The notes: generated from the letters alone by a model not told the origin. A DNA stretch of 52,073 nucleotides from Candidatus Saganbacteria bacterium (GCA_026387795.1 JAPLLA010000018.1:1-52073), one strand, 5' to 3'. Counted from the stretch's first letter, positions 28,326 through 37,920 are shown. Made by a program: numbers and translations.

Positions 28326-28712
28326 GTGGAATCATACGAGGCCTTAATCGCATTTAACCCGCAAATAGGGAAGGAAAAAGTAGAAGAACTGCTGAATAAG
28401 TTTTCCGACAAGCTAAAGAGTGCTGGTGCAGAAATAGAGAAAAAAGAAGAATTAGGAAGAAAACAACTCCCTTTTAAGCTTCAAGCCCACAAGGAGCTAA
28501 AAGAGGTTTTTTACGCCCTGCTTTCGTTTAAAGGGGAAACCTCCCTTCCCAAGCTTTTAACAGACAACTTCCGCATCACCGAAGAAGTAGTGCGTTTTTT
28601 AGTGACCAAAACAAGCGGTGCGAAGCTTTTGGAAATCGAAGGTGCTCCCGTAGAAGAAAAAACCGAGATTTCCTCTTCGGTTCTGCTTGATTTAGAACCA
28701 AAACCCCAATAA
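28326..28712 (+). CDS. rpsF: 30S ribosomal protein S6
   Basis: YEALIAFNPQIGKEKVEELLNKFSDKLKSAGAEIEKKEELGRKQLPFKLQAHKE; followed by ssb and rpsR. Confidence 0.93.
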   Translation: MESYEALIAFNPQIGKEKVEELLNKFSDKLKSAGAEIEKKEELGRKQLPFKLQAHKELKEVFYALLSFKGETSLPKLLTDNFRITEEVVRFLVTKTSGAKLLEIEGAPVEEKTEISSSVLLDLEPKPQ

Positions 28713-28724
28713 TAACGAGAGACT

Positions 28725-29120
28725 ATGGCAAACCTTAATCGTATAATTCTAGTTGGTAAAATAGGGGACAATCCTGAGGTTAGGACCACGGTAGACGGCC
28801 AGCCAATCACTAAATTTAAGCTTGCCGTAGATCGTTGGGCAAAACCCGGAAGCCCCAGTGAAGCAGATGTGGTTGACATTGTTTGCTGGGCTCGTTTGGC
28901 TGAGATCTGCGGCCAATATGCAAAAAAAGGAAAGATGGCTTTGGTGGAAGGACGCATCCAAAACCGTTCTTTTGACGACGAAACAGGACAAAGAAAATGG
29001 GTTACCGAAGTGGTAGCCAGAAATGTCCAGTTTTTAGGGGGAGATGCCAAAGTTTCCGCAGAAGCAGAAGCAGAGCCTGTATCGGAACATTTTGGCGGTG
29101 AAGACGATCTTCCTTTTTGA
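28725..29120 (+). CDS. ssb: Single-stranded DNA-binding protein, paralog 1
   Basis: NRIILVGKIGDNPEVRTTVDGQPITKFKLAVDRW...acidic tail EDDLPF. Confidence 0.94.
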   Translation: MANLNRIILVGKIGDNPEVRTTVDGQPITKFKLAVDRWAKPGSPSEADVVDIVCWARLAEICGQYAKKGKMALVEGRIQNRSFDDETGQRKWVTEVVARNVQFLGGDAKVSAEAEAEPVSEHFGGEDDLPF

Positions 29121-29129
29121 GGAGCATAT

Positions 29130-29501
29130 ATGTACAATAAAGTTTTCTTGATAGGGAACTTAGCGCGTGATCCTGAACTTCGCTACACGCCGAGCGGGAT
29201 TCCGGTGGCAAGACTAGTGATTGCAGTGAACCGGATCAAAAAGCAGGATGCAGGGAGCCAGGGTGGGGATGCTGATTTTATCAATTTAGTGGCATGGAGG
29301 AGGCTCGCGGAAATTTGCGGCGAGTATTTGAAAAAAGGGATGTCGATTGCAGTGGAAGGAAGGCTCCAGGTTAGAAGCTATGAAAAGGGCGGAGAAAAAA
29401 AGACCATGACAGAAGTTATTTTAGATAACATGCAAATGCTTGGCAAAAAAGAATCCCGTCCGGACGCGGTAAAAAATGAAGAAGAAGAAATCCCATTTTA
29501 G
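29130..29501 (+). CDS. ssb: Single-stranded DNA-binding protein, paralog 2
   Basis: YNKVFLIGNLARDPELRYTPSGIPVARLVIAVNR...acidic tail EEEIPF. Confidence 0.95.
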   Translation: MYNKVFLIGNLARDPELRYTPSGIPVARLVIAVNRIKKQDAGSQGGDADFINLVAWRRLAEICGEYLKKGMSIAVEGRLQVRSYEKGGEKKTMTEVILDNMQMLGKKESRPDAVKNEEEEIPF

Positions 29502-29546
29502 TGTATAGGAAATCTCTCGACAAACTCGAGATGAAAGGAGAAAAAC

Positions 29547-29879
29547 ATGGCAGAAAGAAGAGGAAATAAAAAAGGGGGGGACAAAAAAGGAAGAGGGAGG
29601 GGGAAAGGCAAAGGCAAAGGGGGAAGCAATAGCAACAACAACGATAGGGACGAGGGTAAACTTAAATTTAAAAAGAAAAGAAAAAAAGTTTGCGTGTTTT
29701 GCGCAGAAAAAGAAACCCTGGACTATAAAAACATGGACCTTATGCGCAGGCTGATTACGGATCGCGGGAAGATTGCCCCGCGCCGCATGACCGGTTGCTG
29801 TGCAAAACACCAGAGGGCAGCAGCCAAAATAGTAAAAAGAGCTCGGCATGCAACCCTGCTGCCGTATGTAATGGAATAA
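29547..29879 (+). CDS. rpsR: 30S ribosomal protein S18 with basic Gly/Lys-rich N-terminal extension
   Basis: [62 protein letters not shown]. Confidence 0.96.
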   Translation: MAERRGNKKGGDKKGRGRGKGKGKGGSNSNNNDRDEGKLKFKKKRKKVCVFCAEKETLDYKNMDLMRRLITDRGKIAPRRMTGCCAKHQRAAAKIVKRARHATLLPYVME

Positions 29880-29892
29880 CAGGAGGAGAAAG

Positions 29893-30345
29893 ATGAAAGT
29901 AATTTTACTAAAAGATGTAGATGAACTTGGCGAACAGTACGATGTGATCAATGTTTCGGACGGTTACAGCAGGAACTACCTTTTCCCCAGAAATCTGGCA
30001 ATCCTGGCAACCGAAGCGGCTTTGGCCCAAAACGAAAAGCGTTTGGGAAAAATCACGGAAGAAAAAACAAAGAAAAAACAAGCCGCAGTAGAACAGGCAG
30101 AAGTGATCGGGAAATTAACCCTCAAACTGTTGGTAGATGCCGGTGAAGGAGGCAAGCTCTTTGGAGCTGTTACCGCACAAGACATTGCGGAAGCTTTAAG
30201 GACACAGGCAAACATGGATATGGAAAAAAGGAAAATTCATATTAATGCGCCGATAAAAATGGTGGGGACGCATCAGGTAACAATCAAACTTCATACAAAC
30301 GTGGTGGGGAACTTGAGCCTGGCAGTGGAGAGAAAAAAAGAGTAA
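29893..30345 (+). CDS. rplI: 50S ribosomal protein L9
   Basis: MKVILLKDVDELGEQYDVINVSDGYSRNYLFPRNLAILAT. Confidence 0.97.
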   Translation: MKVILLKDVDELGEQYDVINVSDGYSRNYLFPRNLAILATEAALAQNEKRLGKITEEKTKKKQAAVEQAEVIGKLTLKLLVDAGEGGKLFGAVTAQDIAEALRTQANMDMEKRKIHINAPIKMVGTHQVTIKLHTNVVGNLSLAVERKKE

Positions 30346-30357
30346 AATTTCTTTAAC

Positions 30358-31641
30358 TTGATCCTAGACCGCAAACAATTAAAAGACGTTCCGCATAAAC
30401 CGGGAGTTTATATTTTTTACGACCGGCAGTCTCCTATTTATGTTGGCAAAGCCTCTGACCTACGCAATCGGCTCTCCTCATATTTTAACCTTACAGAACT
30501 CCCGATAAAAACCGTAAGAATGCTCGAAGCAGCTTGCCGTTTTGAGATCAATGAAACGCAAACAGAGCTCGAGGCGCTGCTTTTGGAAAACGATTTAATC
30601 AAAAAACATCAGCCCCGCTATAACGTGAGCTTAAAAGACGATAAGCGTTATCCGTTTCTTAAGCTTACAAAGCAAGAGGCCTGGCCCAGGCTTTTGGTGG
30701 TGAGGAAAAAATTGGACGATGGGGCCAGATATTTTGGCCCATATCGTTCGGAAACCGTAAAACAGATTCTTAGGTTTATAAAAAGGTTATTCCCAATCCG
30801 TTGGTGTAAGGAAACGCCTCTTAGAAAAAGAAAACAGCCTTGTTTATATTTTGCCATGAAAAAGTGTACCGCTCCTTGTGTTGGGAGGGGGACTCGCGAT
30901 TTTTATCTTCTCCTTTGCGAGGGGATAGCGGCTTTTTTGGGGGGTAACGTAGAAGAAACGTTGTTAAAGCTTAGACGGGAAATGTCCAAGGCTTCTTCCG
31001 CAGGCCGATTCGAAGATGCAGGAGAACTTAGGGATATTATTTCCGCACTGGAAAAGGTTTTAATAAAAGAAAATCGGGTTTTATTTAAAACCGAAACGGA
31101 AAGCATCTTGGATCAAGGAGAAGTTTTAACCCAACTACAAAAGGACCTATCTTTAAAGAGTATTCCCAAGAGGATAGAGGCATTTGATATTTCCAATTTG
31201 AGCGGGACCAATACAGTTGCTTCTATGGTGGTTTTTGAAGACGGGAAACCCCTCAAAGCGGATTACCGCCGTTTTAAGATTAGGGGGGTCAAAGGACCAA
31301 ACGATGTGGCTTCTATGCAGGAAGTGATCGGCAGAAGGTACGCAGGAAGTTTAGCTGGGAAGCTTAAACTGCCGGACTTGATTTTGGTGGATGGGGGAAA
31401 AGGCCAGGCTAGGGCGGCTTTTGGAGTGCTTCGGGGTATGGGAATTTTGATCCCAGTGTTTGGACTGGCGAAAAAAGAAGAACAAATCCATTCTCCCCAG
31501 ATTGGCAGCAAACCGATTATTTTGAGCCAACATGCGGCTTCCCTTAAGCTGCTACAGCGCTTAAGGGACGAGGCGCACAGGTTTGCGGTTTTTTATCACA
31601 GAAAAAGAAGGGGAAAGCTCTTTTTAGAGAAAACTCCGTAG
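30358..31641 (+). CDS. uvrC: Compact UvrC (excinuclease subunit C) lacking the usual C-terminal HhH domain; TTG start
   Basis: GIY-YIG VPHKPGVYIFYDRQSPIYVGKASDLRNRLSSYF; UVR-like FEDAGELRDIISALEKV; RNase H-like RIEAFDISNLSGTNTVASMVVFEDGKPLKADYRRFKI...DLILVDGGKGQ. Confidence 0.9.
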   Translation: MILDRKQLKDVPHKPGVYIFYDRQSPIYVGKASDLRNRLSSYFNLTELPIKTVRMLEAACRFEINETQTELEALLLENDLIKKHQPRYNVSLKDDKRYPFLKLTKQEAWPRLLVVRKKLDDGARYFGPYRSETVKQILRFIKRLFPIRWCKETPLRKRKQPCLYFAMKKCTAPCVGRGTRDFYLLLCEGIAAFLGGNVEETLLKLRREMSKASSAGRFEDAGELRDIISALEKVLIKENRVLFKTETESILDQGEVLTQLQKDLSLKSIPKRIEAFDISNLSGTNTVASMVVFEDGKPLKADYRRFKIRGVKGPNDVASMQEVIGRRYAGSLAGKLKLPDLILVDGGKGQARAAFGVLRGMGILIPVFGLAKKEEQIHSPQIGSKPIILSQHAASLKLLQRLRDEAHRFAVFYHRKRRGKLFLEKTP

Positions 31642-31690
31642 GGGTTTTTTTGCCAAAGAAGAAGATGAGTTTTTTGCGGGAATCCCAAAT

Positions 31691-31888
31691 TTTTCACCAA
31701 TGGCGCTATCTCCTATAACTCCAATCTATTTCTCCCCGAATATGAATTCTCTAATCACGCCAATAACTCGTATGGCAAACAACTTAACAAGTAAACCTTT
31801 GGCCCATTCGGGGCATAAGCGCTATTGGGGGAAAGAAATTCGGTCGTTTATGGATTTGCGTTATTTGAGATAGCGCAAATTGGTGAGA
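31691..31888. repeat. Nested inverted-repeat region in the uvrC/M23 intergenic gap
   Basis: ttttcaccaatggcgctatctc (31691-31712) vs gagatagcgcaaattggtgaga (31867-31888); inner CCCCGAAT / ATTCGGGG pair. Confidence 0.6.
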
Positions 31889-32030
31889 CAATAAGGGATA
31901 GCCTTCAGAGATAATGACCAAAAAACAATCTGGATGCATTATTCTCCTTTGCCACAAGCATTGTTAATTTCCATAGCTTGAAGCGCTACTTTTTTTGTGT
32001 TACTATCGGTTTAATTTTCAGAGAAAAACT

Positions 32031-33170
32031 ATGCAGACAAAATCTAAATTTATAGTGGCAGGCATCTGCCTTTTTCTATTTTTATTCGCCTTTGCTCTTA
32101 CCTCGTTTTCTGCGGAAAACAAGCAAGAAGAGCTGCAAGAAGTGAAGCAGAAACTGGAAAAAGAAAAAGCGATTTTAGAAAAAACAAAAAAAGAAGAACA
32201 AGAAACCTTAAGCAAGCTGGTAATTGTTACCAAGGAGCTCAAAGAAGCAGACCAGGACCTGCGCGTGGCTAAAAGGAAAGTAGTGGTAAACGAAAGTCGC
32301 ATCGGGGTTTTCAGTAAAGCCATTAGCCAAACAGAAAAATCTATGCAGGATAAAGGAGCAGTACTAAAAACCAGGGTGCAGCAGATTTACAAGGGCGGGG
32401 CCTCGAACTACCTGGAACTCCTTTTTTCTTCCAAAAGTGTGGCAGATTTTATAAACCGTTCCTATTATTTTGGCAAAATACTGAAACGCGACTCGGACCT
32501 GATCATGGGGCTTAGGGAAGAAAGCCAAAAATTGAGCGACAATCGCACGGCGCTTAAAAAATCCACAAACGAAATCAAAGAGATGGCGGAAGTAATTGTT
32601 GACCGTAAAGAGGTAATTGCCAAATCCGCACAAGAGAAACAACGGCTCTACGAATCTTTGCGGCAAAGGCGCCAGGAATATGAACGCAGGGTTGCGGAAT
32701 TGGAAGAGAGCTCTTTTGAGCTGGAAAAACTGATTACAAAAAGCACCACGGAGCGGAGAAAAGCGGGTAAAAAAGCGGTTTCTACCGGCAAGTTTGAATG
32801 GCCGCTTCGTGGAAGGCTGACCTCATATTTTGGTTATCGCCGCAGCCCTTTTTGGGGAGGGCGAAATTTCCATACCGGTTTAGATATTGCTGCGCCGTAT
32901 GGTTCTAGTATAATGGCAGCAGATGGGGGCGAGGTTATCTTTTCGGGGTGGTGGGATGGGTACGGCAAAGCAGTAGTAATTGACCATGGGGATGGATTAT
33001 CTACAGTATACGGGCACATGTCCAGGATTTATGCGGATAATGGCAGCAAGATTGGCAAAGGGGAAGTAATTGGTCTGGTAGGAAGTACGGGATATTCTAC
33101 CGGTCCGCATTTGCATTTTGAAGTGCGTAAAAACGGTAAGCCCACGGACCCTTTAAAGTGGCTCCCGTAA
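32031..33170 (+). CDS. Murein hydrolase activator EnvC-like, M23 peptidase domain
   Basis: Signal peptide, coiled coil, GRLTSYFGYRRSPFWGGRNFHTGLDIAAPYGSSIMAADGGEVIFSGWWDGYGKAVVIDHGDGLSTVYGHMS...TGPHLHFEVRKNG. Confidence 0.95.
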   Translation: MQTKSKFIVAGICLFLFLFAFALTSFSAENKQEELQEVKQKLEKEKAILEKTKKEEQETLSKLVIVTKELKEADQDLRVAKRKVVVNESRIGVFSKAISQTEKSMQDKGAVLKTRVQQIYKGGASNYLELLFSSKSVADFINRSYYFGKILKRDSDLIMGLREESQKLSDNRTALKKSTNEIKEMAEVIVDRKEVIAKSAQEKQRLYESLRQRRQEYERRVAELEESSFELEKLITKSTTERRKAGKKAVSTGKFEWPLRGRLTSYFGYRRSPFWGGRNFHTGLDIAAPYGSSIMAADGGEVIFSGWWDGYGKAVVIDHGDGLSTVYGHMSRIYADNGSKIGKGEVIGLVGSTGYSTGPHLHFEVRKNGKPTDPLKWLP

Positions 33171-33191
33171 AAAATAGAAAGAGGAACAGAA

Positions 33192-34406
33192 ATGAAGAAG
33201 TTTTCCAGTAAGGCTATAATCTGGTTTTTGGCGTTAACGTTTGGTGTTTCGGTTTTTGTTTTTGGTTTTAGTGTGGGGAGGAGTAGTGCGCAAGAGGGAA
33301 TAGAAGCAAAGCTCGATATTTTTCTTCAGGTACTAGACATTGTCCGCAACGATTATCTTGATAAAAATATTGACGGGACCAAACTGGTTTATGGTGCGAT
33401 CAAGGGTTTTTTGGCAGCTTTGGATGATCCCTACACCCGCTTTATGGAACCCACGGCTTTTAAAGAAATGCAAATTCGGATGAAAGGGGCATACAGCGGT
33501 ATTGGTATTTATATTGGGATGAAAGAAAAACAGTTATCCGTAATTTCCCCGATTAAAAATACTCCTGCGGCAAAAGCGGGCTTAAAGCCGGGCGATGCCA
33601 TTGTAACTATTGACGGCAAAAGTACTGTGGACATGGCATTGGAAGAAGCGGTAAGCATGATCCGCGGGCCCAAAGGAACTACGGTTAAACTGGGGATTTT
33701 TAGGAAGGGAGCAAAAGCTTCCAAGGAATACCCGGTGACCAGGGATAACATAAAGATAGAAATTTTAGAAGAAAAGCAGCTGAGCAAAGATATCGACTAT
33801 ATACGCTTAAATACCTTTGAAAACCAAGGGGCCTCGATCCAAATAGAAAAAAAGATTAGAGCAGCCAGCACCAATGGGTCCAAGGGACTCATCCTGGACC
33901 TAAGAAACAATGGCGGAGGACTTCTCCAAAACGCAGTAGAAATCGGAAGCATGTTTATTGAAAGCGGTCCGATTGTGTTTACCGTAGACCGCAACGGCAA
34001 CAAAGAGTCACTCGATTCTTCAGGTGGTGTTATTTGGAAGGGGCCAATGGTAGTGCTGGTAAACGAAGCTTCTGCCTCTGCTTCCGAGATATTGGCCGGT
34101 GCTTTAAAAGACACCCAAAAAGCAACCCTAGTTGGAACCAAAACTTTTGGCAAGGCCTTAGTTCAAAATGTTCGCACGCTTAGTGACGGCTCTGCGGTTT
34201 TGGTAACCATTGCCAAATATTTAACTCCAAGTGGGGACGACATCAATAAAAAAGGGATTATGCCTGACGTAGTGGTTACTTTAACTACCGCAGAAGCAGA
34301 AAGCTTGGGCTTGTTAGGAGACGATCCCAACCCAAAGAAAGACCCGCAACTTAGGAAAGCTATGGAGATACTAAGAAAGGAAATTTCAGGACGTGCCGAA
34401 CTTTAA
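33192..34406 (+). CDS. ctpA: S41 family C-terminal processing protease
   Basis: PDZ plus protease: DDPYTRFMEP, KGLILDLRNNGGGLLQNAVEIGSMFI, VVLVNEASASASEILAGALKD, GTKTFGKALVQ. Confidence 0.96.
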   Translation: MKKFSSKAIIWFLALTFGVSVFVFGFSVGRSSAQEGIEAKLDIFLQVLDIVRNDYLDKNIDGTKLVYGAIKGFLAALDDPYTRFMEPTAFKEMQIRMKGAYSGIGIYIGMKEKQLSVISPIKNTPAAKAGLKPGDAIVTIDGKSTVDMALEEAVSMIRGPKGTTVKLGIFRKGAKASKEYPVTRDNIKIEILEEKQLSKDIDYIRLNTFENQGASIQIEKKIRAASTNGSKGLILDLRNNGGGLLQNAVEIGSMFIESGPIVFTVDRNGNKESLDSSGGVIWKGPMVVLVNEASASASEILAGALKDTQKATLVGTKTFGKALVQNVRTLSDGSAVLVTIAKYLTPSGDDINKKGIMPDVVVTLTTAEAESLGLLGDDPNPKKDPQLRKAMEILRKEISGRAEL

Positions 34407-35430
34407 TACCAAACTGGACAAAAACAATATGCTTGGCACCATTTCCAACTTTGGGCAAATGGTCAAAGAGGGGTTGGGTTTTCAATTGCAAGGGAAAATC
34501 AATAAAGGGATTAAAAATGTGGTGGTGGTGGGTATGGGAGGGTCTGCTATCAGCGGAGAACTCTTACTCGGTTTATACAAAAAAGAGCTGAAGCTTCCGG
34601 TTGTTTTGGTAAAAGGATATGGATTGCCCGGGTTTGTTGGCATCAACACCTTAGTGGTTTTGATAAGCTACTCCGGTAATACAGAAGAGACCTTGAGTGC
34701 ATTAAAAGAAGCAGAAGGTAAAAATGCCGCCATTGCTACCATTACTGCCGGCGGAAAGCTTCGGGAGCTGGGTGAAAAAAAAGGATATCCAACCATAATT
34801 GTTCCCGGAGGACAGCAGCCCAGAGCAGCGCTTCCTTATCTTTTTTTTGCTTTGCATAAGGTTTTTGAAGAAGCAGGGCTGGTCACTTTTTCTCCCAAAG
34901 CAGCAGAAGAAACGCTAGGTGTAATCAAGAAGCTGGAAGATTCTTGTAATGCCGGTGTTCCAACCAGGGCCAATCAAGCCAAACAATTGGCAATGAAGTT
35001 AGAGGGAAAAACGCCTTTGGTATATGGCTCCGAAGGGCTAACTGGTGCGGTTGCATACAGGTGGAAATGCCAGTTCAACGAGAATAGCAAGATCCTGGCA
35101 TTTTCAAACCTTTTTCCGGAAATGAACCACAACGAACTAGTTGGATTAAATGAGCTAAGAAGAGAAGATTGCGTTTTTTCTATGATTATCTTAAGAGAAG
35201 AAAAAGACAATGAACGCATTAAGAAGCGGATAGAAATTGCCAAGTCTTTTTTGGCGGCAAAACTGGGGGGGATCATTGAAATTGAGGCAGAAGGGGCAAC
35301 GCCCCTGGCAAAAATGTTCTCGCTGATTTTATTGGGAGACTATATTTCCACTTACTTGGCGCTGCTTTTGGGATCCGATCCTACGGAGATCGAAATCTTG
35401 AACCGTTTAAAAAAGGAGATGACAAGATGA
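34393..35430 (+). CDS. Bifunctional phosphoglucose/phosphomannose isomerase family (SIS domain)
   Basis: VVVVGMGGSAISGELLLGL...VLISYSGNTEETLSALKEA...EMNHNELVGL. Confidence 0.92.
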   Translation: MPNFNTKLDKNNMLGTISNFGQMVKEGLGFQLQGKINKGIKNVVVVGMGGSAISGELLLGLYKKELKLPVVLVKGYGLPGFVGINTLVVLISYSGNTEETLSALKEAEGKNAAIATITAGGKLRELGEKKGYPTIIVPGGQQPRAALPYLFFALHKVFEEAGLVTFSPKAAEETLGVIKKLEDSCNAGVPTRANQAKQLAMKLEGKTPLVYGSEGLTGAVAYRWKCQFNENSKILAFSNLFPEMNHNELVGLNELRREDCVFSMIILREEKDNERIKKRIEIAKSFLAAKLGGIIEIEAEGATPLAKMFSLILLGDYISTYLALLLGSDPTEIEILNRLKKEMTR

Positions 35431-36488
35431 GAGCAATTATTATTGCCGGTGGGCTGGGGACCAGGCTTAGGCCGCTTACTTATGCGCTTCCAAAACCTGT
35501 GGTCCCTTTGGTTAACATTCCTTTTATGGTGCACCAGATTAATCTCCTGCGCAGCCACGGCATTAAAGAGATTATACTAAACCTCCATTATTTGGCAGAT
35601 GAGATCCGGGTAGTTTTGGGGGATGGCAGCGACTACGGCGTGAAACTTTTTTATTCCATAGAAAAAGAGGCGTTGGGTACCGCAGGAGCAGTAAAAAATG
35701 CAGAAGAGTTTTTTGATGATGACCCAATGGTGGTTTTTAACGGGGACATTCTGACGGATGTAAACATCTCTAAACTAATAGAATTTCACAAAAAGAAGAA
35801 ATCTACAGCAACCCTTACTTTAGTGGAAGTAGAAGATCCTACGCCTTTTGGATTGGTTTTTCTGGACAAAAGCGGAAGGATTGAAAAGTTTATAGAAAAA
35901 CCACATTGGCAGGAAGCCACTGTCCGTACCATTAATGCGGGGATCTATGTGATTGATCCAAAGGTTTTTGCTGTCGTGCCAAAGGGGAAGCCCCATTCTT
36001 TTGAAAGAGAACTTTACCCGCATCTTTTAAGAGAAGGGAGTCCAATGTTTGGCTATGTTTCCCATGCTTATTGGCTGGACATTGGCAATCCTAAAAAATA
36101 CTTGGAAGCGCACAGGGCAATTTTAAGGGAAGATGTAATTGCAAACATACCGGGACACAGGAGTAAAGAAAAAGTGTGGTGGGGAGAAGAGTGCGAAGTT
36201 TCCAAAGAAGCGCATGTGCACGGACCAAGCATTGTTGCCAACCGGTGTGTGATCGGTCCGGAAGTACATTTGGATTTTGTGGTATTGGGTGAGGAGGTTC
36301 GGGTGAGTAGGAGAGCCAGAATTGAGCAGTCCGTGATTTGGAAAGGGTGTAAAATAGGGGAAGGGGCAGTAATCAAGGGGTCAATTTTGGCTAACGATTG
36401 CGTAGTGGAAGAATGGGCGCATATTGGGGAGGGGACAGTTTTGGGGGCGGGAAGCGTTGTTAAAAAAGGGAACAAATTGGGGATTTAG
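35427..36488 (+). CDS. Sugar-nucleotide (mannose-1-phosphate guanylyl-type) transferase
   Basis: MRAIIIAGGLGTRLRPLTYALPKPVVPLVNIPFMVHQINLLRSHGIKEIILNLHY; C-terminal hexapeptide repeats. Confidence 0.9.
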   Translation: MRAIIIAGGLGTRLRPLTYALPKPVVPLVNIPFMVHQINLLRSHGIKEIILNLHYLADEIRVVLGDGSDYGVKLFYSIEKEALGTAGAVKNAEEFFDDDPMVVFNGDILTDVNISKLIEFHKKKKSTATLTLVEVEDPTPFGLVFLDKSGRIEKFIEKPHWQEATVRTINAGIYVIDPKVFAVVPKGKPHSFERELYPHLLREGSPMFGYVSHAYWLDIGNPKKYLEAHRAILREDVIANIPGHRSKEKVWWGEECEVSKEAHVHGPSIVANRCVIGPEVHLDFVVLGEEVRVSRRARIEQSVIWKGCKIGEGAVIKGSILANDCVVEEWAHIGEGTVLGAGSVVKKGNKLGI

Positions 36489-36490
36489 CC

Positions 36491-37786
36491 ATGTTAAAAA
36501 TTTTACAAAAAAAAGAACTGGAAGCATTTTTAACCGGCCTGCGAAAGAGCCAAAGCTATTTTGACCATCCGGAAGAAGAGACCGTAAAAACAATCCTAAA
36601 AAATGTGGAGCGGGAAAAAGACCAGGCAGTGGTAAACTACACACTCCAGTTTGACGGCGTGGAAATGTCCACCAAGGAATTAAGGGTTACAAAAGCAGAG
36701 GTTGAAAAAGCGTATAAAAAAATGAGTAAGCAGTACCTGGGGGTTTTAAAAACTGCTATCCACAAAATAACCACTTTTCATAGGATTCAAAAACCGGACG
36801 AATTTTTCGAGCCGCTACCGCTAGATGCCGTAGTAGGCCAAAGGTCAATCCCAGTAGAAAGTGCGGGAGTCTACGTGCCGGGCGGCAGTGCCGCATATCC
36901 ATCTTCTGTGCTTATGAACGTTATTCCTGCCAAGGTTGCAGGTGTAAAGAGGATAGTAATGGTTACGCCTCCTAAAAAAGTGCAAGGCAAAGCAGTAATT
37001 GATCCGCATATTTTAGTGGCAGCTGCAGAAGTAGGGGTAGACGAGATTTATAAGGTGGGAGGGGCGCAGGCAATTGGAGCTTTGACCTTTGGTACAGCAA
37101 CGATTCCTAAGGTGGACATGATTGTAGGGCCGGGGAACCTATATGTAACGCTTGCCAAAAAGTTGGTTTATGGCTTGGTGGGAATTGATAAGCTGGCAGG
37201 ACCAAGCGATGTCTTGATTATTGCGGATGAAAGTGCGGAACCCGCATTTATTGCTGCGGATCTTTTGGCTCAGGCGGAGCATGATCCACATTCAAGTGTC
37301 ATTTTGGTTACCCCATATCCCAAAATAGCAGACAAAGTGCAAAAAGAGATTGTGAAGCAATTCCAAAAACTAAAAAGAAAAGCAATCATTCAAAAAGTGC
37401 TAAAAGAGAACAGTGCAATTTGTTTGGTGGCAAGCATCAAAGAGTGTATAGACGTGGCCAATTTGGTTGCGCCGGAACATTTGGAGCTTTTTGTCTCTTC
37501 TCCGCAAAGGATCCTACCGGACATTAAAAATGCGGGTGCAGTTTTTATGGGGCCGTATTCACCGGTAGTTCTCGGCGATTACATGGCAGGTCCAAACCAT
37601 GTTCTGCCGACTTCGGGAGGAGCGCGCTTTGCTTCTCCTCTTACTGTTTACGATTTTGTAAAGAAACAAAGCTTCATCGGCTATTCCAAACCAGCCTTAA
37701 AAGCAGAGTGGGAAGCCACGCGACTATTTGCAGAACTTGAAGGGCTGGACGGCCACGCCCGCTCCATAGATATCCGCTTCAAATAA
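36491..37786 (+). CDS. hisD: Histidinol dehydrogenase
   Basis: VESAGVYVPGGSAAYPSSVLMNVIPAKVAGVKRIVMVTPP...GPGNLYVTLAKKLVYGLVGIDKLAGPSDVLIIAD...AGPNHVLPTSGGARFASPLTVYDFVKKQS. Confidence 0.98.
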   Translation: MLKILQKKELEAFLTGLRKSQSYFDHPEEETVKTILKNVEREKDQAVVNYTLQFDGVEMSTKELRVTKAEVEKAYKKMSKQYLGVLKTAIHKITTFHRIQKPDEFFEPLPLDAVVGQRSIPVESAGVYVPGGSAAYPSSVLMNVIPAKVAGVKRIVMVTPPKKVQGKAVIDPHILVAAAEVGVDEIYKVGGAQAIGALTFGTATIPKVDMIVGPGNLYVTLAKKLVYGLVGIDKLAGPSDVLIIADESAEPAFIAADLLAQAEHDPHSSVILVTPYPKIADKVQKEIVKQFQKLKRKAIIQKVLKENSAICLVASIKECIDVANLVAPEHLELFVSSPQRILPDIKNAGAVFMGPYSPVVLGDYMAGPNHVLPTSGGARFASPLTVYDFVKKQSFIGYSKPALKAEWEATRLFAELEGLDGHARSIDIRFK

Positions 37787-37801
37787 ATTCCTCTTTTCAT
37801 G

Positions 37802-37828
37802 CAAGTTTTTTGATTTTGACCCCGATAG
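37802..37828 (+). promoter_or_regulatory. Sigma-28-like promoter (CAAGTTTT-N11-CCCGATAG)
   Basis: cCCGATAGGTATAG with -35-like gcaagtttt; same -10 character and spacing as the other sites. Confidence 0.45.
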
Positions 37829-37835
37829 GTATAGT

Positions 37836-37920
37836 GGAACGATGTAAAACAGGCCATCGTAGATGCGCCTGTTGTAATATAAGACTTTCTACAAGGAAGC
37901 AAGACAGGCTTCCTTTTTTT
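37836..37920 (+). ncRNA. Candidate structured leader RNA / small RNA: possible H-type pseudoknot then intrinsic terminator
   Basis: ACGATG(37839-44)/CATCGT(37855-60) and AACAGGC(37848-54)/GCCTGTT(37867-73) in pseudoknot order; then GGAAGC...GCTTCC + T-run. Confidence 0.5.
37895..37920 (+). terminator. Rho-independent terminator
   Basis: GGAAGC aagacag GCTTCC followed by TTTTTTT. Confidence 0.75.

Noticed and set aside
28511-29137. 208-aa ORF on - strand opposite rpsF/ssb
   Set aside because: Antisense shadow of conserved ribosomal/ssb genes
37836-37920. Match to fluoride, preQ1, SAM-II, c-di-GMP or guanidine-III riboswitches
   Set aside because: Consensus sequences I remember for these classes do not fit; kept as an unassigned structured leader
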